From Chloroflexia bacterium (lineage in GTDB: Bacteria > Chloroflexota > Chloroflexia > Thermomicrobiales > JALYUS01): 6,856 nt of DNA. The stretch covers positions 1 to 6,856 of the forward strand of contig JAICJW010000252.1 of NCBI GenBank assembly GCA_025928215.1. Reading direction: 5' to 3'. Made by a program: the position numbers and the translations under genes. The notes under the pieces are model-generated. The model was given only the letters and a program-made list of their open reading frames with translations, was not told where the DNA came from and did no database searches. Every line of letters begins with the position of its first letter. Positions within the stretch are counted from its first letter, which is position 1. This document shows, in pieces, positions 1 through 6,679 of this stretch.

Positions 1-579
1 CAGCAAGGCGGCGATGATCGCTCCAGTATCACCCATCACTCCGGCATGGACAACGCCGCGAATGGAGCCGAAGACGACGATGTCGCCCGCCGCCGTTAGT
101 TCCGCACCGGGATTGACATCACCAAGCACCGTCAGATGGCCGGGGTGATGGAGGGACATACCGGAGCGAAAGGTGCGGCGGACGTAGCGCGTCGGCAGCT
201 CGTCGCGCGGCATGACCGGGACGTGATGCGGCGATTCATCGCCGCGCACCGGCGGTTGCGGCATCGCACTGAGCGGGCTGTAGCCGAGCGTACGCAGCGT
301 CGAGCGGCTATCGAAGCCGGTAGCAGTCGCCGTGCGGAGGGTGATACCGCGCTCTTCGAGCACCTGCCGCAGCACGGCGATCTCCTCGGCAATGACGGTG
401 CGCGTGCCATAATCGAGCACGACCTCCGCGCCATGAAAGAACCCCTCCGCTCCGGCGATCCGCTGCCCGAGCGATAGCACGAGGTCCCGTGTTGTGCCGC
501 GTTCGGGCAGTACGATCACGAGGCCGTCGCGCGTTCCCCGGACGACGATACGCGGTAGCCGTGCCTGCGACTCATTCAC
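1..579 (-). CDS. minC: Septum site-determining protein MinC, N-terminal 193 residues (partial)
   Basis: The gene runs off the left edge; 193 residues are visible from a GTG start. The N-terminal domain (about 6-95) begins PRIVVRGTRDGLVIVLPE and includes GFFHGAEVVLDYG (46-58) and EIAVLRQVLEERGI, the pattern of the FtsZ-inhibiting MinC_N domain. A Pro-rich linker at about 102-128 leads into the C-terminal beta-helix domain, with RRTFRSGMSLHHPGHLTVLG (134-153) and then GDIVVFGSIRGVVHAG (165-180). This is the conserved region of the domain that dimerises and binds MinD. MinC blocks FtsZ polymerisation away from mid-cell. The GTG at 579 has GGGAG at 586-590, 6 nt upstream, and lies 29 nt after the mrdA stop. 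The missing part is probably the last 30-40 residues. A minD gene would be expected next, outside the window. Typical ORF callers may miss this because the start is GTG and the end is cut. Confidence 0.95.
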   Translation of the reverse strand, partial: MNESQARLPRIVVRGTRDGLVIVLPERGTTRDLVLSLGQRIAGAEGFFHGAEVVLDYGTRTVIAEEIAVLRQVLEERGITLRTATATGFDSRSTLRTLGYSPLSAMPQPPVRGDESPHHVPVMPRDELPTRYVRRTFRSGMSLHHPGHLTVLGDVNPGAELTAAGDIVVFGSIRGVVHAGVMGDTGAIIAALL

Positions 580-608
580 CCTACGCTCCCGTCCCCTTGC
601 ACCGATTA

Positions 609-2972
609 CTACGGTTTCGGCGCGGCTCGCCCCTTGAAATACGCATTGAGAATATCATTCGCGGCCGGAGCGGCGAAGGTCGTCCCTTCGCCGCCTCCAA
701 CGATCAGCACCGCGACGACGACTTCGGGATTCTGATACGGTGCAAACGCCGTGAACCATGCGTGCTGCCGCGTATAGGTCAGCGGCTTGCCTTTGACGGC
801 AATCGCGGCGCCATATTCCGCCGTACCGGTCTTTCCCGCCACGTCAACAGGCACATTAATCTTGCCGAACGCCGTACCACGCTTATCCCCGATGACCATA
901 CGCATTCCTTGCCGCACCAGGTCAAGATGCTCGGGCTTGACAAGCGACTGACGCAGCGGGCTTGTGTCCGCTTTCCGAATCTCATTGCCCTTGTCGTCGG
1001 TTATGCGGCGCACGAGATGGGGGGGATAGAACGTCCCGCCGTTGGCAATCGCCGCCGTTGCAACCGCCATCTGTAGCGGAGTGCAGGTGAAATACCCCTG
1101 CCCAATCGTGACATTGATCGTGTCGCCGAGCGCCCACGGGTCGCCATTCGGCGGATGATCCTTTTTCGTGAGGCTCGTCTTGTAGGCGGGTGTGGGCACG
1201 ACACCGATTTCCTCATTGCTCAGGTCCGTCATCCCGGTCTTCGCACCGAAACCGAAATCCGTGAAGTATTTGTCCATCGCCTCGATACCAAGCCCCTGGA
1301 AGTCGTGCTTCACGACACCGGTCGGCAGATACTCGTAGTAATGCAGGTATTTGTCCGTCTCGGGGTCAATCTGGTGGGGTGCGCCGACGTTGTAAAAGAA
1401 GATGTCACAGGAATTCATGATCCCTTCAAGAACGGTTTGCGGCCCGTGGGGCGGGACGCCGGGATGCGCCGTCACCCAGCATGGTTTCGGGTCCCGCGTA
1501 TTCTCGTCCGGCCCGTATTGCACGTAGATGGTGCCGGGGCAGTTGAACGTCGTATCCGGCTTGAGGATCCCCTCATTCAATCCCGCCGCCGCCATGAACG
1601 GCTTCAGCGTGCTTCCCGGCGCGTACAACTCGTACAACGCCTTGTTGAGCATCGGCTTCGTCACATTATCATCGAGATATGCCTTGATTTGCTGGCGGGC
1701 AGCGACGCGGTCGCCCGAATCAATGAAGACTTGATTATCATAGGCGGGCAGGCTGACCATCGAGAGCACTTCGCCATTGCGCGGATCGAGTACGACCGCG
1801 ACGGCCGACTGCACTTCCGCGTTCGGGTCCACGGCGCGTGCGCCCGCCTGGGCAAGCGGCAACTGCTTGAGCAGCGCGTCCTGAACCGCTTTCTGCAGAT
1901 TGACATCGAGCGTCAGTTCGAGGTTGTTCCCCGGCGTCGCGGGGATATACTGCGACGTGCCGCGATCCACCTCCTGGCTATCCACGAGATAGACGCGCGT
2001 GCCTTCCTTGCCGCGCATCTCATCTTCGCGCGCGGCCTCTAACCCCATCCGCCCGATCACATCGTCTGTTTGATAGATCGGCTCACCCGTCGCCGGGTCA
2101 TTGCGGAGGTCTTCCGTAATCACCGGGCCGACATACCCGATGACGTGCGAGACGAGGGAACCGAGCGGGTAATGCCGCGCGAGCACCGTTTCATCCACGA
2201 CCATACCGGGGAAATCAATGACATTCGCGTCGAGCGCGAGCGCGACGTACCGATCCAATCCCCGCGTGACGAGCGTGGGGCGATTCGGGTCCGGTTGGCT
2301 GGCGGGGGAGACGAGGTATTCCGCGTACCGCATGAACGCGATGCCGGGAATGTCGCCGATCGCTTTCTTGATCGGCCCGACTTCCTCTTTCGTGAGGGTC
2401 TTCTCGATGAGGATTGGCTGCTGGTTTGCCCGGCGCAGCATGCGGCCAATATTGATGTCGTCGTAGGTCGCGCTGTATTGCGCCAACCGCTTCGCGGCGT
2501 CCTCAACGGCGGTAGGCAGGGCCCGCGGCCCGAATGGCATGACGGTGATCGCCCATGCCAGCGGCACATACTTCTCGACTTCCGTGAACATCGCTTCACG
2601 GCGTGCCGGATCGGTCGGTAATTGGGAGCGGATGAGCGCAAGCCCCCAGGCCTTCAGATTCTCCGCGAGGATGATGCCGTTGCGGTCGGTAATCAAGCCG
2701 CGCGGCGCTTTCACGACCTGCTTGCGCAGATTCTGGGTCACCGCCGCTTGCGTCGCACTCTGATGATGGCCAAGTTGTAGGTAGCCGATCCGCCCGGTCA
2801 CCGCCGCAAAACAGCCGGTAGCGAGACCTTTGAAAATGAACATCCGGCGACCGAGGAAGACCTCATCCGCGCTTCGTTCCTTCGATGATTCTTTCGTCGG
2901 CGTGCCGAAGCGGCGGTATTCGAGCCGCTGCGAGCCATAGCGCCGGTGATTAGTGCGCCGCAAAATCCGCAT
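609..2972 (-). CDS. mrdA: Class B penicillin-binding protein 2 (elongation transpeptidase)
   Basis: This 787-residue D,D-transpeptidase cross-links peptidoglycan during lateral growth and works with MreC/MreD and a RodA-type polymerase; no rodA is in the window. A basic cytoplasmic N-terminus of about 43 residues is followed by one membrane segment at about 44-66, ending in the family-typical RIGYLQL. The pedestal (dimerisation) domain begins near 89 with APRGLITDRNG. The transpeptidase motifs are STLK at 454-457 (acylated Ser454), SCD at 521-523 (the SxN position; SxD is usual in PBP2) and KTGT at 714-717. Cys478, Cys498, His509 and Cys522 may form a metal site. The chosen ATG at 2972 follows GGTGGGGG (2977-2984) and overlaps mreD by 23 nt. 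A longer in-frame start at 3050 lies deep inside mreD and adds 26 atypical residues, so it was rejected. The length is within the long end of the family and the frame is intact. Confidence 0.96.
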   Translation of the reverse strand: MRILRRTNHRRYGSQRLEYRRFGTPTKESSKERSADEVFLGRRMFIFKGLATGCFAAVTGRIGYLQLGHHQSATQAAVTQNLRKQVVKAPRGLITDRNGIILAENLKAWGLALIRSQLPTDPARREAMFTEVEKYVPLAWAITVMPFGPRALPTAVEDAAKRLAQYSATYDDINIGRMLRRANQQPILIEKTLTKEEVGPIKKAIGDIPGIAFMRYAEYLVSPASQPDPNRPTLVTRGLDRYVALALDANVIDFPGMVVDETVLARHYPLGSLVSHVIGYVGPVITEDLRNDPATGEPIYQTDDVIGRMGLEAAREDEMRGKEGTRVYLVDSQEVDRGTSQYIPATPGNNLELTLDVNLQKAVQDALLKQLPLAQAGARAVDPNAEVQSAVAVVLDPRNGEVLSMVSLPAYDNQVFIDSGDRVAARQQIKAYLDDNVTKPMLNKALYELYAPGSTLKPFMAAAGLNEGILKPDTTFNCPGTIYVQYGPDENTRDPKPCWVTAHPGVPPHGPQTVLEGIMNSCDIFFYNVGAPHQIDPETDKYLHYYEYLPTGVVKHDFQGLGIEAMDKYFTDFGFGAKTGMTDLSNEEIGVVPTPAYKTSLTKKDHPPNGDPWALGDTINVTIGQGYFTCTPLQMAVATAAIANGGTFYPPHLVRRITDDKGNEIRKADTSPLRQSLVKPEHLDLVRQGMRMVIGDKRGTAFGKINVPVDVAGKTGTAEYGAAIAVKGKPLTYTRQHAWFTAFAPYQNPEVVVAVLIVGGGEGTTFAAPAANDILNAYFKGRAAPKP

Positions 2973-3483
2973 GTTTCCCCCACCGGCGCATCCAGAGTAC
3001 GAACGGCATGCAAACGACCGCCGCCAGTACATCTGTGAGCGCGCGGGCAATACTGAATCGCCAGAGCGTGCTGAGCGGCAAGGGATGGCCCGCCGCGTTC
3101 GTCACGAGAAGAAAGACAACATCACTCAAGAGCGCCGCGACGAAGACCGCCACAAGCGCCCACGCGTGGTTATCACCAAACGCGATGTGCCGCACCGGAT
3201 CAATCGCCAGCACGACTGCCATGAATGCGAGCGCATGCGCGCCAAGCGGTGCGAACAGGAGAAGATCGAGCAGAATACCCGCCGCGAACGCCCACACCAT
3301 CCCCTCGCGGAGGCCGTGGTATCCCGCCCAGAGCGTGACAAGGACGAGGACGAGATTTGGGGTGACATCGAGCGGAAAGAGTGCCTGGATAATCGGCCCC
3401 TGCCCGAGCGCGAACAGGATCAGGAGCACCGCGAACAGTACGCGCGCGATCTCCCCACCCGCTCCTGTTCCGCGCTGATCCAT
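2950..3483 (-). CDS. mreD: Rod shape-determining protein MreD
   Basis: This 177-residue (from ATG 3483) polytopic membrane protein has about five or six hydrophobic segments, roughly at 12-36, 41-56, 60-80, 83-95, 105-128 and 148-166. The region PNLVLVLVTLWAGYHGLREG (42-61) followed by AAGILLDLL (67-75) is typical of MreD, a membrane component of the rod complex whose exact activity is still unclear. Start choice: ATG 3483 has GGGAGG at 3488-3493 with a 4-nt gap. An in-frame GTG at 3516 would add 11 Gly/Arg-rich residues but lacks a clear ribosome-binding site. It also falls almost on the transcription start predicted from the extended -10 just upstream, so ATG 3483 is preferred. The 3' end overlaps mrdA by 23 nt. 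Sequence divergence is usual for MreD, and identity rests on topology, motif and neighbours. Confidence 0.9.
   Translation of the reverse strand: MDQRGTGAGGEIARVLFAVLLILFALGQGPIIQALFPLDVTPNLVLVLVTLWAGYHGLREGMVWAFAAGILLDLLLFAPLGAHALAFMAVVLAIDPVRHIAFGDNHAWALVAVFVAALLSDVVFLLVTNAAGHPLPLSTLWRFSIARALTDVLAAVVCMPFVLWMRRWGKHADFAAH
2977..2984 (-). promoter_or_regulatory. Ribosome-binding site deciding the mrdA start
   Basis: GGTGGGGG on the minus strand precedes ATG 2972 by 4 nt and lies inside the end of mreD. It supports the start that gives a typical basic cytoplasmic tail before the membrane segment, rather than the longer in-frame start at 3050. The position within the mreD reading frame suggests coupled translation of mreD and mrdA. 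Confidence 0.5.
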
Positions 3484-3487
3484 CCCG

Positions 3488-3493
3488 CCTCCC
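3488..3493 (-). promoter_or_regulatory. Ribosome-binding site deciding the mreD start
   Basis: GGGAGG on the minus strand lies 4 nt before ATG 3483. The competing GTG at 3516 has only GATGGG directly against it, and the candidate promoter's start point falls at about the same place. This site therefore favours the shorter 177-residue MreD over the 188-residue version. Confidence 0.6.
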
Positions 3494-3524
3494 GTCCGTC
3501 CCCGGCCTCTGTTCACCCCATCGC

Positions 3525-3533
3525 ATCATAACA
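3525..3533 (-). promoter_or_regulatory. Candidate extended -10 promoter for mreD-mrdA-minC
   Basis: On the minus strand the sequence reads TGT-TATGAT, a TGn extended -10 with five of six bases matching TATAAT (hexamer 3525-3530). It sits in an AT-rich patch of an otherwise GC-rich window, in the gap after gatD. There is no clear -35 at 17 nt, which extended -10 promoters can tolerate. The predicted transcription start is near 3518, giving a leader of about 35 nt before the preferred mreD ATG at 3483. It would allow mreD, mrdA and minC to be made apart from mreB-mreC-murT-gatD. This is inference from motif and position only. Confidence 0.45.
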
Positions 3534-3624
3534 TAATGTTTCGAAAAACGACGGTGGAGGTTGAACCCTCACGGCACAAAAGAGACCGGGAAACACGGAG
3601 CAGAAGGGGGTTACGTGGGGCTTC
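3534..3624. other. Non-coding gap between gatD and the mreD promoter
   Basis: This stretch holds no credible gene. I see no strong intrinsic terminator after the gatD stop. There is a 4-bp stem (GAGG/CCTC arms at 3557-3570) followed some bases later, in the gene direction, by a run of five T, too weak to call. Together with the adjacent extended -10 it is the most likely break point between two transcription units in the cluster. Confidence 0.5.
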
Positions 3625-4362
3625 TTATCGCGTCTGCTTCGCGCGGGCGGCAGCGGCGGTATGCGCTGCTCCTTCCAGGGTGTCGTCGAGCGATGGGAGC
3701 GTCGCATCGCCGCCATATTTTCGGCGCAGCGCGAGGCCGATCAGATGATCCGCGAACGCGGGGTTTTTCGGCAGGAGCGATCCGTGCAAATAGCAGCCAA
3801 AGGCGTTTCGCGTCAGCGCACCCTCGGTGCCGTCCTGGCCGTTGTTGCCGTGCCCAACGACGACGCGCCCGAACGGGCGTGTTCCCGCGCCGAGGAATGT
3901 CCGGCCGCTGTGGTTCTCGAAGCCGACCAGCGTGCCCCACTCCGTCTCCGACAGGACATTACCGATGAACCGATCCGGCCCCGCGTCGCTCCACGCATCG
4001 AAGACGCCGATACCCGGCAGATCCTCCGTTGCGTAGGGCCGGTAATAATGGCCGAAGAGTTGATAGCCGCCGCAGACGGTCAGCGCAACCGCGTCGTCCG
4101 CCATATCGCGTTTGATGGCGTCGCCGGTCGGCCCTTGCAAGTCCGCGGCTACGGTGATCTGCTCGCGATCCTGCCCGCCGCCAAAGAAGTACAGGTCGGT
4201 ATCCCCGGCCATCAAGTCATCACCCGGGCCGACGCGGACGACCGCCACATCAATCCCACGCCACTGGCACCGCTGCTCCAGCGTACGGACGTTGCCCCGG
4301 TCACCATAGATGTTCATCAGGCGTGGATAGAGCCAGGTAATTCTGAGCGAATAGTTTGTCAT
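3625..4362 (-). CDS. gatD: Lipid II isoglutaminyl synthase, GatD glutaminase subunit
   Basis: This 245-residue class I (triad-type) glutamine amidotransferase resembles CobB/CobQ glutaminase domains and supplies ammonia to MurT. The N-terminus has WLYPRLMNIYGDRGNV, typical of GatD. FFGGGQDREQ at 59-68 and the nucleophile motif VCGGYQLFG (Cys97) follow, then GFENHSGRT at 147-155. GCYLHGSLLPKNP places the catalytic His at 193. The third triad residue is expected to come from MurT, so no Glu/Asp partner is needed after His193. Length is normal for GatD (about 240-260 residues). The ATG at 4362 has a strong GAGGTG ribosome-binding site at 4368-4373. A long inverted repeat lies just upstream. The gene ends in TAA and is followed by a non-coding stretch before mreD. 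The identification is firm because murT is the upstream neighbour. Confidence 0.96.
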   Translation of the reverse strand: MTNYSLRITWLYPRLMNIYGDRGNVRTLEQRCQWRGIDVAVVRVGPGDDLMAGDTDLYFFGGGQDREQITVAADLQGPTGDAIKRDMADDAVALTVCGGYQLFGHYYRPYATEDLPGIGVFDAWSDAGPDRFIGNVLSETEWGTLVGFENHSGRTFLGAGTRPFGRVVVGHGNNGQDGTEGALTRNAFGCYLHGSLLPKNPAFADHLIGLALRRKYGGDATLPSLDDTLEGAAHTAAAARAKQTR

Positions 4363-4376
4363 TTCAGCACCTCAAT

Positions 4377-4406
4377 GGTGGTGGCGGGCTAAAGCCTGCC
4401 ACCACC
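4377..4406. repeat. 13-bp inverted repeat (hairpin) between murT and gatD
   Basis: A near-perfect palindrome fills half of the 56-nt murT-gatD gap. The arms GGTGGTGGCGGGC (4377-4389) and GCCTGCCACCACC (4394-4406) flank a TAAA loop. Twelve of 13 pairs are Watson-Crick. The exception (4386/4397) is G-U in plus-strand RNA but A-C in the sense (minus-strand) transcript. No run of T follows it in the direction of the genes, so it does not look like a standard intrinsic terminator. It ends 3 nt before the gatD GAGGTG ribosome-binding site (4368-4373). It may stabilise or attenuate the operon mRNA, affect gatD initiation, or be a copy of a dispersed REP-like palindrome. The function is inferred; the structure is seen directly. 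Confidence 0.8.
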
Positions 4407-4418
4407 CGGCATCAGTGA

Positions 4419-5837
4419 TTAGCGCCGCTCCGCGGTTGCCCAGACATCGCGAAGCGCGCCGAACGTATGCAACGCCTCGCGCACGGCGAGCATCGCGGTA
4501 TAGGTGGGCAATACATAGGCATCACTCCCCGCAGCCGCATCCTCCGCGACCGCCACCAGCGCATCAGCGATGTCCGGCACGACGGTGATCCGGCTCTCCG
4601 CCACACCAGCGTACTTCAGCCGGATCGCCATATCGAGCGCGCGGATGCCGCTGACGCTGATCGGCGCCGCATAGTCCGCCAGCATCTCGAAATCGGTGTC
4701 CCACAACCACGAGACATCGCGCCCGTCGGCGATCAGGTCATTGATGCAGAGCAGCAGCGGCGCGGGCGGGGCGGTGGTCACGAGGCGCAGCACCTCGTTC
4801 GCGCCCGTCGGATTCTTAATCAGCGCGAGCGTCAGCCGGCGTCCGCGCAATGCGACCCGCTCGATCCGGCCAAAGGGCGCGACGAATGTTCGCAGCGCGG
4901 CAGTCACTGTCGCCGGTGCGACGCCAAGCGTCACGGCGGCGGCGGACGCACCGAGCGCGTTGTAGACATTGTAGAGGCCCGGTACGCTCGTCGTGACATC
5001 GCAGAACGGCACATCGCCGCGCGACACGGAGAACGCCACACCCTCCATACCGAGCAAGCGAATATTCGTGGCAGAGAAAGCGGGCGGCGGGCGGGCGTTG
5101 TCGCCGGTCGGGCAGTACCAATCACCGAGATGCCCAACCGAGAGCGCGTGATACGCGAGTGGCGTCCCGCATTTCGTGCAGAGAACGGCATCCGCCGCAT
5201 GGGTCAATTCCGGCAACGTATACGCATGCGGGCCGAGGCCGAAGGGAATACGCGTGATGCCGGGCGGGGCCGCCTCCGCAAGCGCGCAGAGCGTCGGATC
5301 ATCGGCGTCGAAGACGAGGGTCGTACCGGGCGCAATGGCTGCTAACGCGCCCTTCCACCGCGATGCGACACTGTTCAGTTCGCCGTAGCGATCCAGTTGA
5401 TCGCGAAAGAGGTTGTTGAGAACGATCACATGGGGTCTCACCGCCGCGACGACGGCAGGAAATGCACCTTCATCCGTCTCGATCACCGCGATATCCGCGT
5501 CCGGCCGCCCGAGGAGCGACGACCGGCGCGCGAATGACGCGGCGATCCCCCGGCTGAGGTTGCTGCCCGCACCATTATTCAGCACCGTTTTCCCGGCGGT
5601 GGTGAGGATGTCGGCGAGCATCCGCGCCGTCGTCGTCTTGCCGTTCGTCCCCGCGACGACGATTACCCCCTCCGGCAGGCGGGCGGCGAGTTTGCCGATC
5701 AGGCGCGGATCAACGCGCTCCGCGGCGAGGCCGGGGAGCGCCGTCCCACCGCTCCGGCCAAGCAGTTGAGTCGCACGATACGTCCCCTTCGCCGTGGCGA
5801 GGGCGGCAGCCAACCGGAGGTCCGGCAACCGCGTCAC
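4419..5837 (-). CDS. murT: Lipid II isoglutaminyl synthase, MurT (Mur ligase-like) subunit
   Basis: This 472-residue protein is the ATP-dependent synthetase half of MurT-GatD, which amidates the alpha-carboxyl of D-Glu in lipid II to D-isoglutamine on the cytoplasmic side of the membrane. The Mur-ligase P-loop GTNGKTT is at 63-69, ETDEG at 120-124 and NLFRDQLDRYGE at 142-153. A cysteine-containing ribbon insert spans about 220-245 and GLYNVYNALGA is at 287-297. The C-terminal MurT-specific domain has NPTGANEVLR (342-351) and DGRDVSWLWD (371-380). This last motif carries the Asp that, in studied MurT-GatD pairs, is thought to complete the amidotransferase catalytic triad. The ribbon has Cys220, Cys223 and Cys242, but glycine (GGC codon) at 245 where a fourth Cys is usual. 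The GTG start overlaps the mreC stop by 4 nt and is preceded only by a weak GAAGAAA, consistent with translational coupling. gatD follows, as in most murT-gatD operons. Confidence 0.96.
   Translation of the reverse strand: MTRLPDLRLAAALATAKGTYRATQLLGRSGGTALPGLAAERVDPRLIGKLAARLPEGVIVVAGTNGKTTTARMLADILTTAGKTVLNNGAGSNLSRGIAASFARRSSLLGRPDADIAVIETDEGAFPAVVAAVRPHVIVLNNLFRDQLDRYGELNSVASRWKGALAAIAPGTTLVFDADDPTLCALAEAAPPGITRIPFGLGPHAYTLPELTHAADAVLCTKCGTPLAYHALSVGHLGDWYCPTGDNARPPPAFSATNIRLLGMEGVAFSVSRGDVPFCDVTTSVPGLYNVYNALGASAAAVTLGVAPATVTAALRTFVAPFGRIERVALRGRRLTLALIKNPTGANEVLRLVTTAPPAPLLLCINDLIADGRDVSWLWDTDFEMLADYAAPISVSGIRALDMAIRLKYAGVAESRITVVPDIADALVAVAEDAAAGSDAYVLPTYTAMLAVREALHTFGALRDVWATAERR
5834..5837 (-). 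promoter_or_regulatory. GTGA stop-start overlap of mreC and murT
   Basis: The minus-strand bases GTGA contain both the murT GTG start and the mreC TGA stop. Only a weak GAAGAAA lies upstream of the GTG. This arrangement is typical of translational coupling by ribosome re-initiation and ties MurT output to MreC synthesis. The overlap is seen directly; the coupling is inferred. Confidence 0.75.
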
Positions 5838-6667
5838 GGCGATTTCTTCGCGCGCACGATGTTGACCGTACGCAGCGTATCGAAGTTCGCATAGGGGACG
5901 AGTTCGATCACCTGCGTGTCGGAGATGTCTTCCTTCTGCACGCTATAGACGTAGCCGACGAGCAGATTCGGCATGACGCCATTTGTCAGGTTGCCGGTGA
6001 CGATCCGCTGCCCCTGCGTAATCTTCGCGTTCTTATCTACCTCGCGCATCAGCAGCCGCTTCGATTCCTGCCATGCACCAACGACGATGCCCTGCTCCCC
6101 GTTCTCCTGCACGACGCCACTGACATGAATGCTGTCGTCAATAATGAAGGTGACGAGCGCGGTGTGCGACGTGACATTGGTGATTACGCCCACCATCAAC
6201 CCCTCCGGCGAGGTGACAGCCATCCCCTTCGCCAGGCCGTTGTCTGTGCCCTTGTTGATCGTGCATTCCTTCTTCGGTGACTCGCGGTCATTCTTGATGA
6301 CATCCGCCGAAGTGATGTCGTACGTCGGTTGCGCCTGCTGGAAATCGAGTTGTTGGCGTAACTGCTGATTCTCGCGTTTGAGGTCAACAAGGCCGCTATT
6401 GTCCACCAGCAATTGGTCATTTTGCTTTTTCAGAATCTCATTCTGCGCCCGCAAATCCTCCGTATTCTGGACGCTGCCGCGCGCGACGCCGAGGCGATCA
6501 CCGACCGCCTGTGCCCGCTCCTGCCACGACGCAAGGACGCTCGACACACCGCCCTTGATCGGGTCAAAGGCATGCTGTGAGTCGAGCAGGATGAGCAGAA
6601 GGGTCAGGCCGACGAACGTGGCGATATAGAGCCAGGGACGCCGACGTGAGCCGAACGACGTGATCAT
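5834..6667 (-). CDS. mreC: Rod shape-determining protein MreC
   Basis: This 277-residue protein has the standard MreC layout. A short basic N-terminus (SRRRPW) is followed by one membrane segment at about residues 12-29. A coiled coil rich in Q, N, L and E spans about 66-110 (repeats such as LRAQNEILKKQND). The C-terminal beta-barrel region covers about 115-272 and includes NKGTDNGLAKGMAV (138-151), GLMVGVI (156-162) and the family-typical end VPYANFDTLRTVNIV. MreC is a bitopic protein whose extracytoplasmic domain binds class B PBP2 and helps switch on the elongation complex. The ATG at 6667 is supported by a GGAGG at 6673-6677, 5 nt upstream. Its TGA stop shares bases with the murT GTG, so translation is probably coupled. 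The length is normal and no frame break is seen. Position after mreB and motifs make the call secure. Confidence 0.96.
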   Translation of the reverse strand: MITSFGSRRRPWLYIATFVGLTLLLILLDSQHAFDPIKGGVSSVLASWQERAQAVGDRLGVARGSVQNTEDLRAQNEILKKQNDQLLVDNSGLVDLKRENQQLRQQLDFQQAQPTYDITSADVIKNDRESPKKECTINKGTDNGLAKGMAVTSPEGLMVGVITNVTSHTALVTFIIDDSIHVSGVVQENGEQGIVVGAWQESKRLLMREVDKNAKITQGQRIVTGNLTNGVMPNLLVGYVYSVQKEDISDTQVIELVPYANFDTLRTVNIVRAKKSP

Positions 6668-6679
6668 CGTCGCCTCCGT

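Noticed and set aside
1155..2042. 295-codon plus-strand open frame opposite mrdA
   Set aside because: It is antisense to a clear PBP2 gene with all catalytic motifs. Its translation is Arg/Val/Ile-rich with no recognisable domain, as expected of an antisense frame in high-GC DNA.
2973..3050. Longer mrdA start at 3050
   Set aside because: It would add 26 atypical residues and overlap mreD by about 100 nt. ATG 2972 has a G-rich ribosome-binding site and gives a typical PBP2 N-terminus.
3484..3516. Longer mreD start at GTG 3516
   Set aside because: It has no clear ribosome-binding site and falls at the predicted transcription start, while ATG 3483 has GGGAGG at good spacing. It is kept as the alternative because the promoter is unproven.
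2953..3531. 192-codon plus-strand open frame opposite mreD
   Set aside because: It is highly charged (Arg/Glu/His) because it is the complement of hydrophobic membrane-segment codons of mreD.
3545..3570. Possible intrinsic terminator after gatD
   Set aside because: The stem is only 4 bp and the run of five T is separated from it by several bases, so it is too weak to call.
4377..4406. Inverted repeat read as an intrinsic terminator of murT
   Set aside because: No T-tract follows on the gene strand and gatD, the partner subunit, begins immediately downstream, so termination here would be counterproductive.
4467..5345. 292-codon plus-strand open frame opposite murT
   Set aside because: The translation is strongly Arg-rich and without domain signatures, and it lies wholly within the well-supported murT gene on the other strand.
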